NCBI GenBank assembly: GCA_002342985.1 | Contig: DDRC01000078.1 | Location: 1-6,253 of the forward strand | Source: Flavobacteriales bacterium UBA2426 | GTDB taxonomy: Bacteria; Bacteroidota; Bacteroidia; Flavobacteriales_F; PHOS-HE28 | Length of the DNA: 6,253 nt | Direction: 5' to 3' | In this document: in pieces, positions 1 through 6,253 of the stretch | Position numbering within the stretch: the first letter of the stretch is position 1 | Layout: the number at the start of each line of letters is the position of its first letter | Made by a program: the position numbers and the translations under genes | Notes under the pieces: model-generated | What the model was told of the DNA's origin: nothing | What the model saw: the letters and a program-made list of their open reading frames with translations, nothing else | The model's database searches: none

Positions 1-50
1 TGCGGAAACGCAGAGGCCCCGGATTCATCCGGGGCCTCTGCGTTTCCGCA
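1..50 (-). terminator. Perfect 22-bp hairpin, probable intrinsic terminator of the operon
   Basis: Bases 1-22 and 29-50 are exact reverse complements, separated by the six bases ATTCAT. The outer A-T of that loop can also pair, giving a 23-bp stem with a TTCA loop. The centre of the stem is very GC-rich, and an AAACG/CGTTT step sits toward the outer part of the arms. The stem begins 11 bases after the stop codon of the lipoprotein gene, which is where the transcript should end. There is no long U-run beyond the stem; the only U's are the three in the outer arm. Because the stem is symmetric it could also stop a converging plus-strand gene to the left of the window, but none is visible. The left arm starts exactly at base 1, so the pairing could continue outside the window. 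Confidence 0.8.
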
Positions 51-60
51 TCGGGCGCGG

Positions 61-513
61 TCAGTTCAGCGTTACCCGGCTTTTCCGCTCCAGCCGCGTG
101 CGACTCTGGAACCGGAATACGAAGTAGTCGGCGCCGTTGGCCGGCAAGGACACGACCGTAACAGCCCGGCCGGATTCCAGGCCGTCCTGACCGACCGCTA
201 TCGCCTGCAGGGTATCCTGGAGCGCCGCCGAGGTGCTGAGATAGACGACGAGGCGGTTATCCTGGCCAGCGCTGTCGGGCTCTACCAGAACCTTGCCCAC
301 GGCCAGTCCATGCGCGCGTAGCGCATCGGAGAGCTGCACCTCGATGCCCCAGCTCTTCTCCACGCCGCTGGTCACGCCTTCAATGACCTCGGTGGCGGCG
401 CTCCCGGCCAGCTCACCGCCCTTGTTCAGCGCCTCCTTGGTGCCATCTGCCACCCTGCCGCAGCCAATGGCAGCGAGGACCAGGGCCAGGAACATCGGCC
501 GAGGAGCCCTCAT
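61..513 (-). CDS. Small conserved-looking lipoprotein of unknown function, coupled to the M43 protease gene
   Basis: The product is 150 residues. It begins with a lipoprotein signal peptide: Arg2 and Arg5, a hydrophobic stretch at about residues 7-16, then a lipobox ending AIGC with the acylated cysteine at position 18. It should therefore be an acylated envelope protein. Residues 19-55 are rich in Gly, Ala, Glu and Lys and look flexible or helical. Residues 56-150 alternate hydrophobic and polar residues (for example LVVYL at 88-92 and YFVFRF at 130-135), which suggests a small beta-sandwich or beta-barrel domain. No catalytic motif is visible. The ATG (513-511) overlaps the upstream protease stop as ATGA, so translation is probably coupled and the gene shares the protease transcript; a hairpin follows its TGA. 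Met7 is an alternative start but would leave a very short signal peptide. I do not recognise a named family. It faintly resembles small Bacteroidota lipoproteins annotated as hypothetical. A role as partner or inhibitor of the protease is inference only. Confidence 0.85.
   Translation of the reverse strand: MRAPRPMFLALVLAAIGCGRVADGTKEALNKGGELAGSAATEVIEGVTSGVEKSWGIEVQLSDALRAHGLAVGKVLVEPDSAGQDNRLVVYLSTSAALQDTLQAIAVGQDGLESGRAVTVVSLPANGADYFVFRFQSRTRLERKSRVTLN
510..513 (-). other. ATGA stop-start overlap (translational coupling)
   Basis: On the minus strand the bases read ATGA. The TGA at 512-510 ends the upstream protease and the ATG at 513-511 begins the lipoprotein. No Shine-Dalgarno sequence precedes the ATG, so re-initiation by ribosomes that have just finished the protease is the simplest way to translate the lipoprotein. 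This fixes the two products in one operon and suggests their synthesis is linked. Confidence 0.8.
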
Positions 514-2564
514 TGCACCGTGAATCGGATGGCATTCCGGCGGACTTCCGTGGAGATTCTCAGCAGGTAGGTGCCGGTGCTCAGGGCGGCGATGGGTAGG
601 TCTATGCGGTGCTCGCCTTCAGCCAGCACGCCGACAGCGCGCTGATGCACCACACGGCCCGTGAGGTCGATGATCTCCAGCAGCATGGAGGCCCCGCTGC
701 CATGTACGAGGGCCTGGGCATGGCCGCTGGCCGGGTTGGGCAGCACCGCCAATCCCGTGGCGGGTGCCTGGAGCTCATCCAAGCCTACCGGCAAGCCGTT
801 CAGATTGATGTCATCGAGATAGAGGTTGTTCCCTCCGTCGCTCTCGAATTCGAACTTGAACCGGAAGTTGGGCACATGGTTCACGCTGCTGATGTTGGTG
901 ACCTCGGTGTAGCTCCATTGGCCTGGGCCGTTCGGGATGAAGCTACTGGTCACCACTCCTCCGGTGGTCAGCGTGGTGCTGCCCCGCATCACCTTGCGCA
1001 GGCTCCAAGTGTCCCCGCAGTTCGTGCTGGTGTAAACGCGCAGCGCATCATCGCTGTTGGAGGTGCGTTTGGCATAGGCGTACCGGAAAGAAAGGACGAC
1101 CTGGGTGGCGCCGCTCATGTCGTAGGTGCGGGATACCAGCTCATCCACGCGGCCATCCATCGCGGCCGTATTCACGATCCGCGTGCTCTTCGCGCCCGTG
1201 AAGGCCGCGGCGGTGGTCACCGTCCAGGTATTGTCATTCTGAGGGTTCTCCACGAACCAATCCGGGGCGTTGAATGCGCTAATGGCCTCGAAGCCCTCCT
1301 CGAACGGGGCCGCGGTGCCGGGCACGGGCAGCACGGTGATGTAGCCGGATTGGTTGTTGGTGAGGGAAGTGCTGCCATCGCTGGCGGTGAGACTCACCGC
1401 ATAGGTGCCCGGCGCATCATAAGTCACGGTGGCGGTCGCCGAGGTGGCGGTCGCGGGAGACCCGCCGGCGAAGCTCCAGCTGCGCGAGGAGACTGCGTTG
1501 TAGCTCACATCGGTGAAGGTGACGGACTCCCCTTGGCAGACCACCCTGTTGCTGGCGGTGAATTCCGCCGCGCAGAGCGCCTCCGGCTGGCTGACGCCCG
1601 TGGCCGTGAGGTTGTTGGCTGTAATGAGCTGGTTGCGCTGGGCGGTCGAGGAGGTGAGGGCGGCCACCATGCGGGTCTTCTGGCCCAGTGTGAACATCTT
1701 GGAACAGTAGGAGTACTCCATGAAGTTCTCCACGTTATCCAATGAGCCGCAGGTCGTCCCGCTGAGGTTGCAGCTCGTCCAGCCGATGGTGTTCGGCGTG
1801 TCGCTCACGCCATCATCCGTGCTGCAGTTGGTGGAGACCGCAGGGGTGTTGGAGCCCCCCCAAGTGTGCTCGAGATTGATCCAATGCCCCACCTCATGCG
1901 TGAGCGCGCGGCTCCTTGAGGGGCTGCCGGTGCCGATGCTGCCCACGTAGGTGTGCTGCATCACGATACCGTCGGCCGCTGCGAAGAAGGCCACGCTTCC
2001 GGGCGTGAGCGTATACCCTGCCGCACCGGCGGCACTGGCGGCTACCCACACGTTCAGGTACTTGTTCCGCGGCCACTGGATGAGGTCCTTCATGTCCTGT
2101 GTGCCGTCGTTCGTGAGCGCGCTCACCGTGCGGGTGATGCCCCGCGTGCAATTCCCATTGGGGTCCTTGCGCGCCAGGCGGAACTCGATGTCCACGTTGG
2201 CCACGAGCGGAAGGAACTCCGCGCGCACATTGTCCCAGTCGGGGTTCTGGCGGTTGAAGTCCTCGTTCAGGATGCGCATCGCATCAAGCACCTGTTCGTC
2301 GGAGATGTTCTCCGGACCATGGTTGTGGATGATGTGGAAGACCACCGGGATGACGTAGGTGCTGCGCGCGCCTTCGCTAAAGCCTGCCGTCCATGCCTCC
2401 AATTCGGCATTGGCCGCTGCGATAGCGCCGAGGAGGGCGGGGTCGTTGCCATGCAGGCGCTCGAGCACCGCGTCGTCGTTGGTGCCGCATGTGAATGCGG
2501 GGCTTTGCGCCGAAGCGGCGAGCGGCAGTGTGGCGATGGCCAGGGCAGGGAACAGATAGCGCAT
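510..2564 (-). CDS. Secreted M43 (pappalysin-like) metalloprotease with PKD, MAM-like and T9SS sorting domains, downstream copy
   Basis: The protein is 684 residues and is probably a zinc endopeptidase acting outside the cell. The order is: Sec signal peptide 1-20 (MRYLFPAL..., ending LAASAQ); prosegment about 21-70 with Cys26-Gly27; M43 catalytic domain about 71-324; PKD-like domain about 331-413 (WSFAGGSP at 363-370); MAM-like jelly roll about 421-590 with an Asp-box-like STNCGDTW at 513-520 and SDGGNNLYLDD near its end; T9SS type A C-terminal domain about 605-684 (NPASG, LTGR, GTYLLRI, IRFTVQ). Zinc ligands are His223, His227 and His233 with Glu224 as general base in HEVGHWINLEH; the Met-turn is Met282. 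Cys247, 265, 272 and 287 fit the two disulfides known in M43 enzymes. The open frame continues upstream to 2771, but that extension overlaps the preceding gene, so the start at 2564 before the signal peptide is preferred. No Shine-Dalgarno or promoter lies in the 49-base gap, so it is probably co-transcribed with the preceding protease. The stop overlaps the lipoprotein start. Confidence 0.93.
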   Translation of the reverse strand: MRYLFPALAIATLPLAASAQSPAFTCGTNDDAVLERLHGNDPALLGAIAAANAELEAWTAGFSEGARSTYVIPVVFHIIHNHGPENISDEQVLDAMRILNEDFNRQNPDWDNVRAEFLPLVANVDIEFRLARKDPNGNCTRGITRTVSALTNDGTQDMKDLIQWPRNKYLNVWVAASAAGAAGYTLTPGSVAFFAAADGIVMQHTYVGSIGTGSPSRSRALTHEVGHWINLEHTWGGSNTPAVSTNCSTDDGVSDTPNTIGWTSCNLSGTTCGSLDNVENFMEYSYCSKMFTLGQKTRMVAALTSSTAQRNQLITANNLTATGVSQPEALCAAEFTASNRVVCQGESVTFTDVSYNAVSSRSWSFAGGSPATATSATATVTYDAPGTYAVSLTASDGSTSLTNNQSGYITVLPVPGTAAPFEEGFEAISAFNAPDWFVENPQNDNTWTVTTAAAFTGAKSTRIVNTAAMDGRVDELVSRTYDMSGATQVVLSFRYAYAKRTSNSDDALRVYTSTNCGDTWSLRKVMRGSTTLTTGGVVTSSFIPNGPGQWSYTEVTNISSVNHVPNFRFKFEFESDGGNNLYLDDINLNGLPVGLDELQAPATGLAVLPNPASGHAQALVHGSGASMLLEIIDLTGRVVHQRAVGVLAEGEHRIDLPIAALSTGTYLLRISTEVRRNAIRFTVQ

Positions 2565-2613
2565 GATGCTGAACGGGTCGGATTGCTGGTTCTGGGCGGC
2601 GGGTATCGGCGCG

Positions 2614-4689
2614 TCACTCCACGATGAAGCGGGCGAAGGACCGGCGCCCGTCGACGGAGAGCTCCGCTGCATAGGCTCCCGGGGCCATGGCGCCAAGGTC
2701 GAGCGGCACGATGGCCTCGCCCGCGGGGCGAAGGCCGAGCTCCTCCATGTGCATCGTGCGGCCGGTGGCATCGATGATGCTCAGGCGGGCGTGACCGGGA
2801 GTCGGAAGGTTCAGGTGGACCCGCGCCATGCCTTGGGCGGGATTGGGGAGCACCTGCAATGCGGCTCCGGCGCCAAGGAGGCTCTCCTCCAAGCCCACAG
2901 GCAGGCCATTGATGTTGATGTCATCGAGGTAGAGATGGTTTCCTCCGTCGCTCTCGAAGACGAACTTGAATCGGAAGTCGGGGATATGGCTGGTTGCGCT
3001 GATGTTGGTGACCTCCGCAAATCCCCACTGGCCCGGACCGTTGGGGACGAAGCCGCCCGTGGTGGCGGGGGCGGTGGGAAGCGTGGTGCTGCCGCGCGAG
3101 ATGCGGCGCAGGCTCCATGTCTCTCCGCAGTTGTTGCTGATGTAGAGGCTCAGTACATCGTCGCTGGTGCTGGTGCGACGGGCATAGGCCCATCGGAAGG
3201 TGATGCTGATGTCTTCGGCTGCGCTCATATCGAAGGTCCGGGAGAGCAGCTCATCCACGTTGCCGGCCATGGCTGAGCTGTTTGATATGCGGACGCTCTT
3301 CGAGCCGGAGTAGGCGGCCGTGGTGGAGACCGTGAAGGTGTTGTCGGCATTGGGGTTCACGGCGAACCAATCGGGGCCGTTCAACGCGGTGAGGTCCTCG
3401 AAGCCCTCCGAGACCGGGGGCGTCGATCCGGGGTTGGCCAGCACGGTCACCATGCCCTGCACCGTGGAACTGAGGGTGTTGGTGCCATCGGTGACCGTAA
3501 GCTGGACGGGATAGACGCCTGGCTCGTTGTAGACCACGGAGGGGGCGGCCTCATCCTCCATGCTGGAGGGCGTGCCTCCAGGGAAGCTCCACTGCCGCCC
3601 TGTGACGCCATGGAAGCTGAGGTCGGTGAAGGTGACCGCGCTGCCGGCGCAGATGAGCCCAGCACTGCTCTGGAAGGAGGCCTGGCAGAGCACGGGCTCG
3701 TCATCGACCCCGGTGGCTGCCAGGTTGGCTGCGGTGATGAGCTGGTTGCGCTGCGCGGTTCCGCTGTTGAGCGCGGCAAGCATCCGGGTTTTCTGCCCCT
3801 CCGTGAACATCTTGCAGCAGTAGGAGTACTCCATGTAGTTCTCCACATTGTCGAGCGAGCCGCAGCTGGTGCCCGAAAGCGTGCAGTTGGTCCAACCGAT
3901 CGTATTGGGCGTGTCGCTCACGCCGTCATCGCCGTTGCAGTTCTCCGGGAGCCCGGGATTGTTGCTGTTTCCCCAAGTGTGCGCCAGGTTGATCCAGTGC
4001 CCGACCTCGTGCGTGAGGGCCCGCGAACGGCTCGGAGTGCCGGTACCTATGGAGCCGGTGTATGTGTGCAGGATGACGATGCCGTCCCACGTAGGCTGGT
4101 TGTTCACGGATCCGGGCCGGTAGGTGTAGCCCGCCGCTCCATCCGCGCTGGCAGCCACCCAGATGTTGAGGTACTTGCTGCGCGGCCATTGGATCAGGTT
4201 CTTCATGGCCTGGGTGCCGTCGTTGGTCAATGGCGAGACGGTGCGGGTGATGCCATTGGTGCAGTTGCCGCTCGGGTCGCGCGTGGCCAGTTTGAAGGAG
4301 ATGCCCACATCGGCCACGATGGGGAGGAACTCGGGCCGCACGTTGTCCCAGTCCGGATTCAGGCGGTTGAAGTCCTCGTTGAGGATCCGGACGGCATCGA
4401 TCACCTGCTCGTCGCTGATGTTCTCCGGCCCGTTGTTGTGGATGATGTGGAAAACCACCGGGATGGTATGCACCACTCGCTCGGCTCCGGTCTGTGCCGC
4501 AGCCCAAGCGGACGTGAACTGCTCCAATTCCGCATCGGCGGCAGCGATCAGCGCCAATTCACCGGCAGGGTCGGGGTGGTTGGCCAGGACCTTCGTCAGG
4601 TCGTTGGCGCCGCAGGGTTGAATCTGGGCCGACCCGTTCACGGCAAAAACGAGCAGGGTAATCAGGGTCAGGGTATGGGAAAGACGCAT
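2614..4689 (-). CDS. Secreted M43 (pappalysin-like) metalloprotease with PKD, MAM-like and T9SS sorting domains, middle copy
   Basis: The protein is 691 residues with the same plan as the next gene downstream. It has a signal peptide 1-22 (MRLSHTLTLI..., ending NGSAQ), a prosegment to about 74 with Cys26-Gly27, and a catalytic domain about 75-328. The zinc ligands are His227, His231 and His237 with general base Glu228, and the Met-turn is Met286. Then come a PKD-like domain about 335-417 (WSFPGGTP at 367-374, Cys335 and Cys347 probably paired), a MAM-like jelly roll about 428-594 with Asp-box-like SNNCGETW at 518-525, and a T9SS type A domain about 614-691 (LPNPAQG, ATGR, RFIVE). DGVSDTP at 255-261 matches the calcium-site loop of M43 enzymes. 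Unlike its paralogues it has Cys291-Cys292 after the Met-turn, so one cysteine may be unpaired. An in-frame ATG at 4737 would add 16 residues, but it lies within the promoter and before the signal peptide, so 4689 is chosen. By hand count the catalytic domain is about 79 % identical to the downstream copy. Substrate is unknown. Confidence 0.94.
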   Translation of the reverse strand: MRLSHTLTLITLLVFAVNGSAQIQPCGANDLTKVLANHPDPAGELALIAAADAELEQFTSAWAAAQTGAERVVHTIPVVFHIIHNNGPENISDEQVIDAVRILNEDFNRLNPDWDNVRPEFLPIVADVGISFKLATRDPSGNCTNGITRTVSPLTNDGTQAMKNLIQWPRSKYLNIWVAASADGAAGYTYRPGSVNNQPTWDGIVILHTYTGSIGTGTPSRSRALTHEVGHWINLAHTWGNSNNPGLPENCNGDDGVSDTPNTIGWTNCTLSGTSCGSLDNVENYMEYSYCCKMFTEGQKTRMLAALNSGTAQRNQLITAANLAATGVDDEPVLCQASFQSSAGLICAGSAVTFTDLSFHGVTGRQWSFPGGTPSSMEDEAAPSVVYNEPGVYPVQLTVTDGTNTLSSTVQGMVTVLANPGSTPPVSEGFEDLTALNGPDWFAVNPNADNTFTVSTTAAYSGSKSVRISNSSAMAGNVDELLSRTFDMSAAEDISITFRWAYARRTSTSDDVLSLYISNNCGETWSLRRISRGSTTLPTAPATTGGFVPNGPGQWGFAEVTNISATSHIPDFRFKFVFESDGGNHLYLDDININGLPVGLEESLLGAGAALQVLPNPAQGMARVHLNLPTPGHARLSIIDATGRTMHMEELGLRPAGEAIVPLDLGAMAPGAYAAELSVDGRRSFARFIVE

Positions 4690-4709
4690 GGGGTTCTCTT
4701 GCAGGTTGT

Positions 4710-4738
4710 CAAAAATACCCGATGGAGACCCTGGCAAA
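4710..4738 (-). promoter_or_regulatory. Bacteroidota-type promoter of the protease-protease-lipoprotein operon
   Basis: On the minus strand the -7 element TATTTTTG (4717-4710) matches TAnnTTTG at every fixed position. An upstream TTTG (4738-4735) serves as the -33 element. The gap between them is 17 bases, within the spacing reported for Flavobacterium promoters (TTG, 17-23 bases, TAnnTTTG). Transcription should start near 4704, leaving an untranslated leader of about 15 bases before the ATG at 4689. The leader has only a weak purine stretch (AAGAGAA) and no clear Shine-Dalgarno. This is the only A/T-rich stretch in an otherwise GC-rich window, which makes chance less likely. No operator or riboswitch was seen beside it. 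Confidence 0.7.
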
Positions 4739-4867
4739 CGTCATAGGGATGCCACAGGGGACGGTGGAATCGGGATCCTAAAGAGGCTTGGGAATCCCAG
4801 AATCCAATCGAGCGGCGACGGACCCGGCATCGGCCCGGTTAAAGGGGCTGGTCGGCACGATGAGCTA

Positions 4868-6253
4868 TCAGGGGACGATGAACCTAACCGCTTGTGTTCC
4901 GGTTTCAGTGACGAGCCGCACGATGTAGGTCCCGGGGGCTGCCTGACGCAGGCCCAAGGCCATGCGCTGCAGCCCCCCCGATTGAGCGACCGCTTGTAGC
5001 CCTGCGATGCGACGGCCGGCGGCATCCTGCACCTCGATCCGGACGGGCCCTGGCTGGACAGGGGCGAAGGAGGCCCAAGCATCCCCGGAGGAAGCATCCC
5101 AGGCAGCAGCGAGGCCTTGTGCCTCAGTCGCCTGGTCGCGCATGCCCACTTGGCCCGCCACGATGTTGATGTCGTCGATGAAGAGGTCATTTCCGCCATC
5201 GCTCACGAACTCGAATCGGAGGCGGAAGCTCGATGTGCACAGCGTGGGGCCGATGTTGGTGATTTCGGCGAGCCGCCATTGGTCGGGTCCGGAGGGGATG
5301 AAGGGGCCGTTTATCACACCGGCGGTGAGCAGCGCATTGCTCGCGCGCATCACCTTGCGCAGCACCCAGGTGGCGCCGCAATCGGCGCTCACCCACACGA
5401 AGAGCGCGTCATCGTTGGTAGGGAATCGCTTGGCAAAGGCGTACCGGAAGGTGACGATGGCTCCAGCGCTGCCGCTGAGGTCGAAGGTCTCGGAGAGCAG
5501 TTCATCCACGTTGCCGGACATGGTGATGGCGTTCGGCAAGCGTGCGCTGCGTGAGCCGGTGAAGGCTGCGGCCTGGCTGAGCACGAACCCGCCATCGCCT
5601 TGCCGGTCGGTGATGGCCCAGCGTTCGTCAGGCAGCGCTAAAGTGGATTCGAATCCTTCCAACCATGGCACGGGCTGACCTGGCGATGGCAGGACGCGGA
5701 TGAAAACCGGCTCCGTGCCGGTGATTCCATTGGTGCCGTCGCTTGCTTCGAGGCTCACCGGATAGAGCCCCGGCTCGGTATAGGTTACCGACGGGGTTTC
5801 CGCATCGCTGTTTGCGGGCTGCCCTCCCGGAAAGGACCAGTACCGGGTGGTGATGCCCCAGAAGCTCTGGTCCTGGAACTGGATGGTCTCGCCGGCGCAG
5901 ATGGTGCGACGGTCGGCCGTGAAGCGGACCTGGCAAACCTGGCCGGGGCCGGAAACCCCCGTCAGATCCAGGTTCTCGGGCTGCCACAGGGCGGAGCGTT
6001 CGGCGACGTCCGAGTTGAGCGCTGCCAGCATGCGGTCGCCCTGGCCCATGGTGAACATGCGGCTGCAGTAGGCGTACTCCATGTAGTTCTGCACATTGTC
6101 TGGGCCGCTGCCGCAGGAGTTGCCGTTCAGCAGGCAGGAGGTCCATCCGCGGGTGAGCGGGGTGTCGTCCACATCGTCGTCGAAGTCGCAATTCTCGGGC
6201 AGCCCTGGCTCGTTGCTGTCGCCCCAGGTGTGCTTGAGGTTCAGCCAGTGCCC
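4868..6253 (-). CDS. Secreted M43 (pappalysin-like) metalloprotease, upstream copy, 5' end cut by the window
   Basis: The frame is open from the window edge and gives the last 461 residues; by alignment with the middle copy roughly 230 N-terminal residues lie outside. The window begins inside the zinc motif: GHWLNLKHTWG is visible, with two zinc-binding histidines at local residues 2 and 8, while the HE pair is beyond the edge. Next come a calcium-loop-like DDDVDDTP (local 25-32), a Met-turn methionine at local 58 (QNYMEYAYC), a PKD-like domain about 107-188 (WSFPGGQP), and a MAM-like jelly roll about 199-365 with Asp-box-like SADCGATW and SDGGNDLFIDD. The C-terminal region, about 382-461, has AAGRR, APGTY and a final RFIVP, as in T9SS sorting domains. 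It lacks the Asn-Pro motif near its start that both paralogues keep. An in-frame GTG at 6172 is internal and should not be taken as the start. Function should be extracellular proteolysis. This copy is clearly the most divergent of the three. Confidence 0.9.
   Translation of the reverse strand, partial: GHWLNLKHTWGDSNEPGLPENCDFDDDVDDTPLTRGWTSCLLNGNSCGSGPDNVQNYMEYAYCSRMFTMGQGDRMLAALNSDVAERSALWQPENLDLTGVSGPGQVCQVRFTADRRTICAGETIQFQDQSFWGITTRYWSFPGGQPANSDAETPSVTYTEPGLYPVSLEASDGTNGITGTEPVFIRVLPSPGQPVPWLEGFESTLALPDERWAITDRQGDGGFVLSQAAAFTGSRSARLPNAITMSGNVDELLSETFDLSGSAGAIVTFRYAFAKRFPTNDDALFVWVSADCGATWVLRKVMRASNALLTAGVINGPFIPSGPDQWRLAEITNIGPTLCTSSFRLRFEFVSDGGNDLFIDDINIVAGQVGMRDQATEAQGLAAAWDASSGDAWASFAPVQPGPVRIEVQDAAGRRIAGLQAVAQSGGLQRMALGLRQAAPGTYIVRLVTETGTQAVRFIVP

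Noticed and set aside
609..1745. 378-codon open frame on the plus strand, and a second of equal length at 3610-4746
   Set aside because: Both lie antisense to convincing protease genes, encode His/Gly/Val/Arg-rich low-quality protein with no recognisable domain, and reflect the high GC third-position bias of the real genes. They sit at different relative positions in the two paralogues, so there is no conserved antisense gene.
2565..2613. Separate promoter or Shine-Dalgarno for the downstream protease
   Set aside because: The 49-base gap has no TAnnTTTG element and no AGGAGG-like stretch, so co-transcription with the middle protease is simpler.
2565..2771. 69-codon N-terminal extension of the downstream protease
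   Set aside because: It overlaps the end of the middle protease gene, is composed of Arg/Pro/Ser-rich residues typical of an out-of-frame reading, and would bury the clear signal peptide starting at 2564.
510..4689. Recent duplication or assembly duplication of the protease genes
   Set aside because: The copies differ at many synonymous sites throughout and have different signal peptides and sorting domains, which an assembly error or recent copy would not show.
4741..4867. Terminator for the upstream protease in the 178-base gap
   Set aside because: Only an imperfect pairing is seen (GGGATCC near 4772 with GGAATCCC near 4791, one bulge, loop about 12) and no U-run. Too weak to call; termination there remains open.
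6170..6172. Possible GTG start for the upstream protease
   Set aside because: Homology continues without break through this codon to the window edge (GHWLNLKHTWG...), so the GTG is an internal valine and the gene is simply truncated by the window.

Overview
The window is 6,253 bases of GC-rich bacterial DNA in which every supported gene lies on the minus strand. It looks like a high-GC member of the Bacteroidota, probably a Flavobacteriales-type environmental lineage. Three things point there: C-terminal sorting domains of the type IX secretion system (T9SS), which is confined to that phylum; a promoter of the Bacteroidota form TTG-N17-TAnnTTTG; and the absence of Shine-Dalgarno sequences before the starts. 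The lineage is an inference; no rRNA or other marker gene is present.

Read in the direction of transcription (right to left), the layout is as follows. (1) 6253-4868: the 3' two thirds of a secreted pappalysin-like (MEROPS M43 family) metalloprotease, cut by the window edge inside its zinc-binding motif. (2) 4867-4690: a 178-base gap carrying a well-formed Bacteroidota promoter. (3) 4689-2614: a complete second M43 protease of 691 residues. (4) 2613-2565: a 49-base spacer with no visible promoter. (5) 2564-510: a complete third M43 protease of 684 residues. (6) 513-61: a 150-residue lipoprotein of unknown function whose ATG overlaps the protease stop as ATGA. (7) 50-1: a perfect 22-bp hairpin that should terminate the transcript.

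The three proteases are paralogues with one domain plan: signal peptide, short prosegment with a conserved Cys-Gly, M43 catalytic domain, PKD-like domain, MAM-like jelly-roll domain and T9SS C-terminal domain (the third copy's N-terminal part is outside the window). The two complete copies are about 79 % identical in the catalytic domain by hand count, with many synonymous differences, so the duplication is old and the coding sequence has been under purifying selection. The likely transcription unit is protease-protease-lipoprotein (about 4703 to about 1).

The products should be exported by Sec, carried across the outer membrane by T9SS and released or anchored at the surface, while the lipoprotein stays membrane-bound. 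The most interesting hypothesis is that the translationally coupled lipoprotein is a partner or inhibitor of the proteases, by analogy with the potempin lipoproteins that accompany secreted proteases in Tannerella forsythia. The sequence does not prove this.
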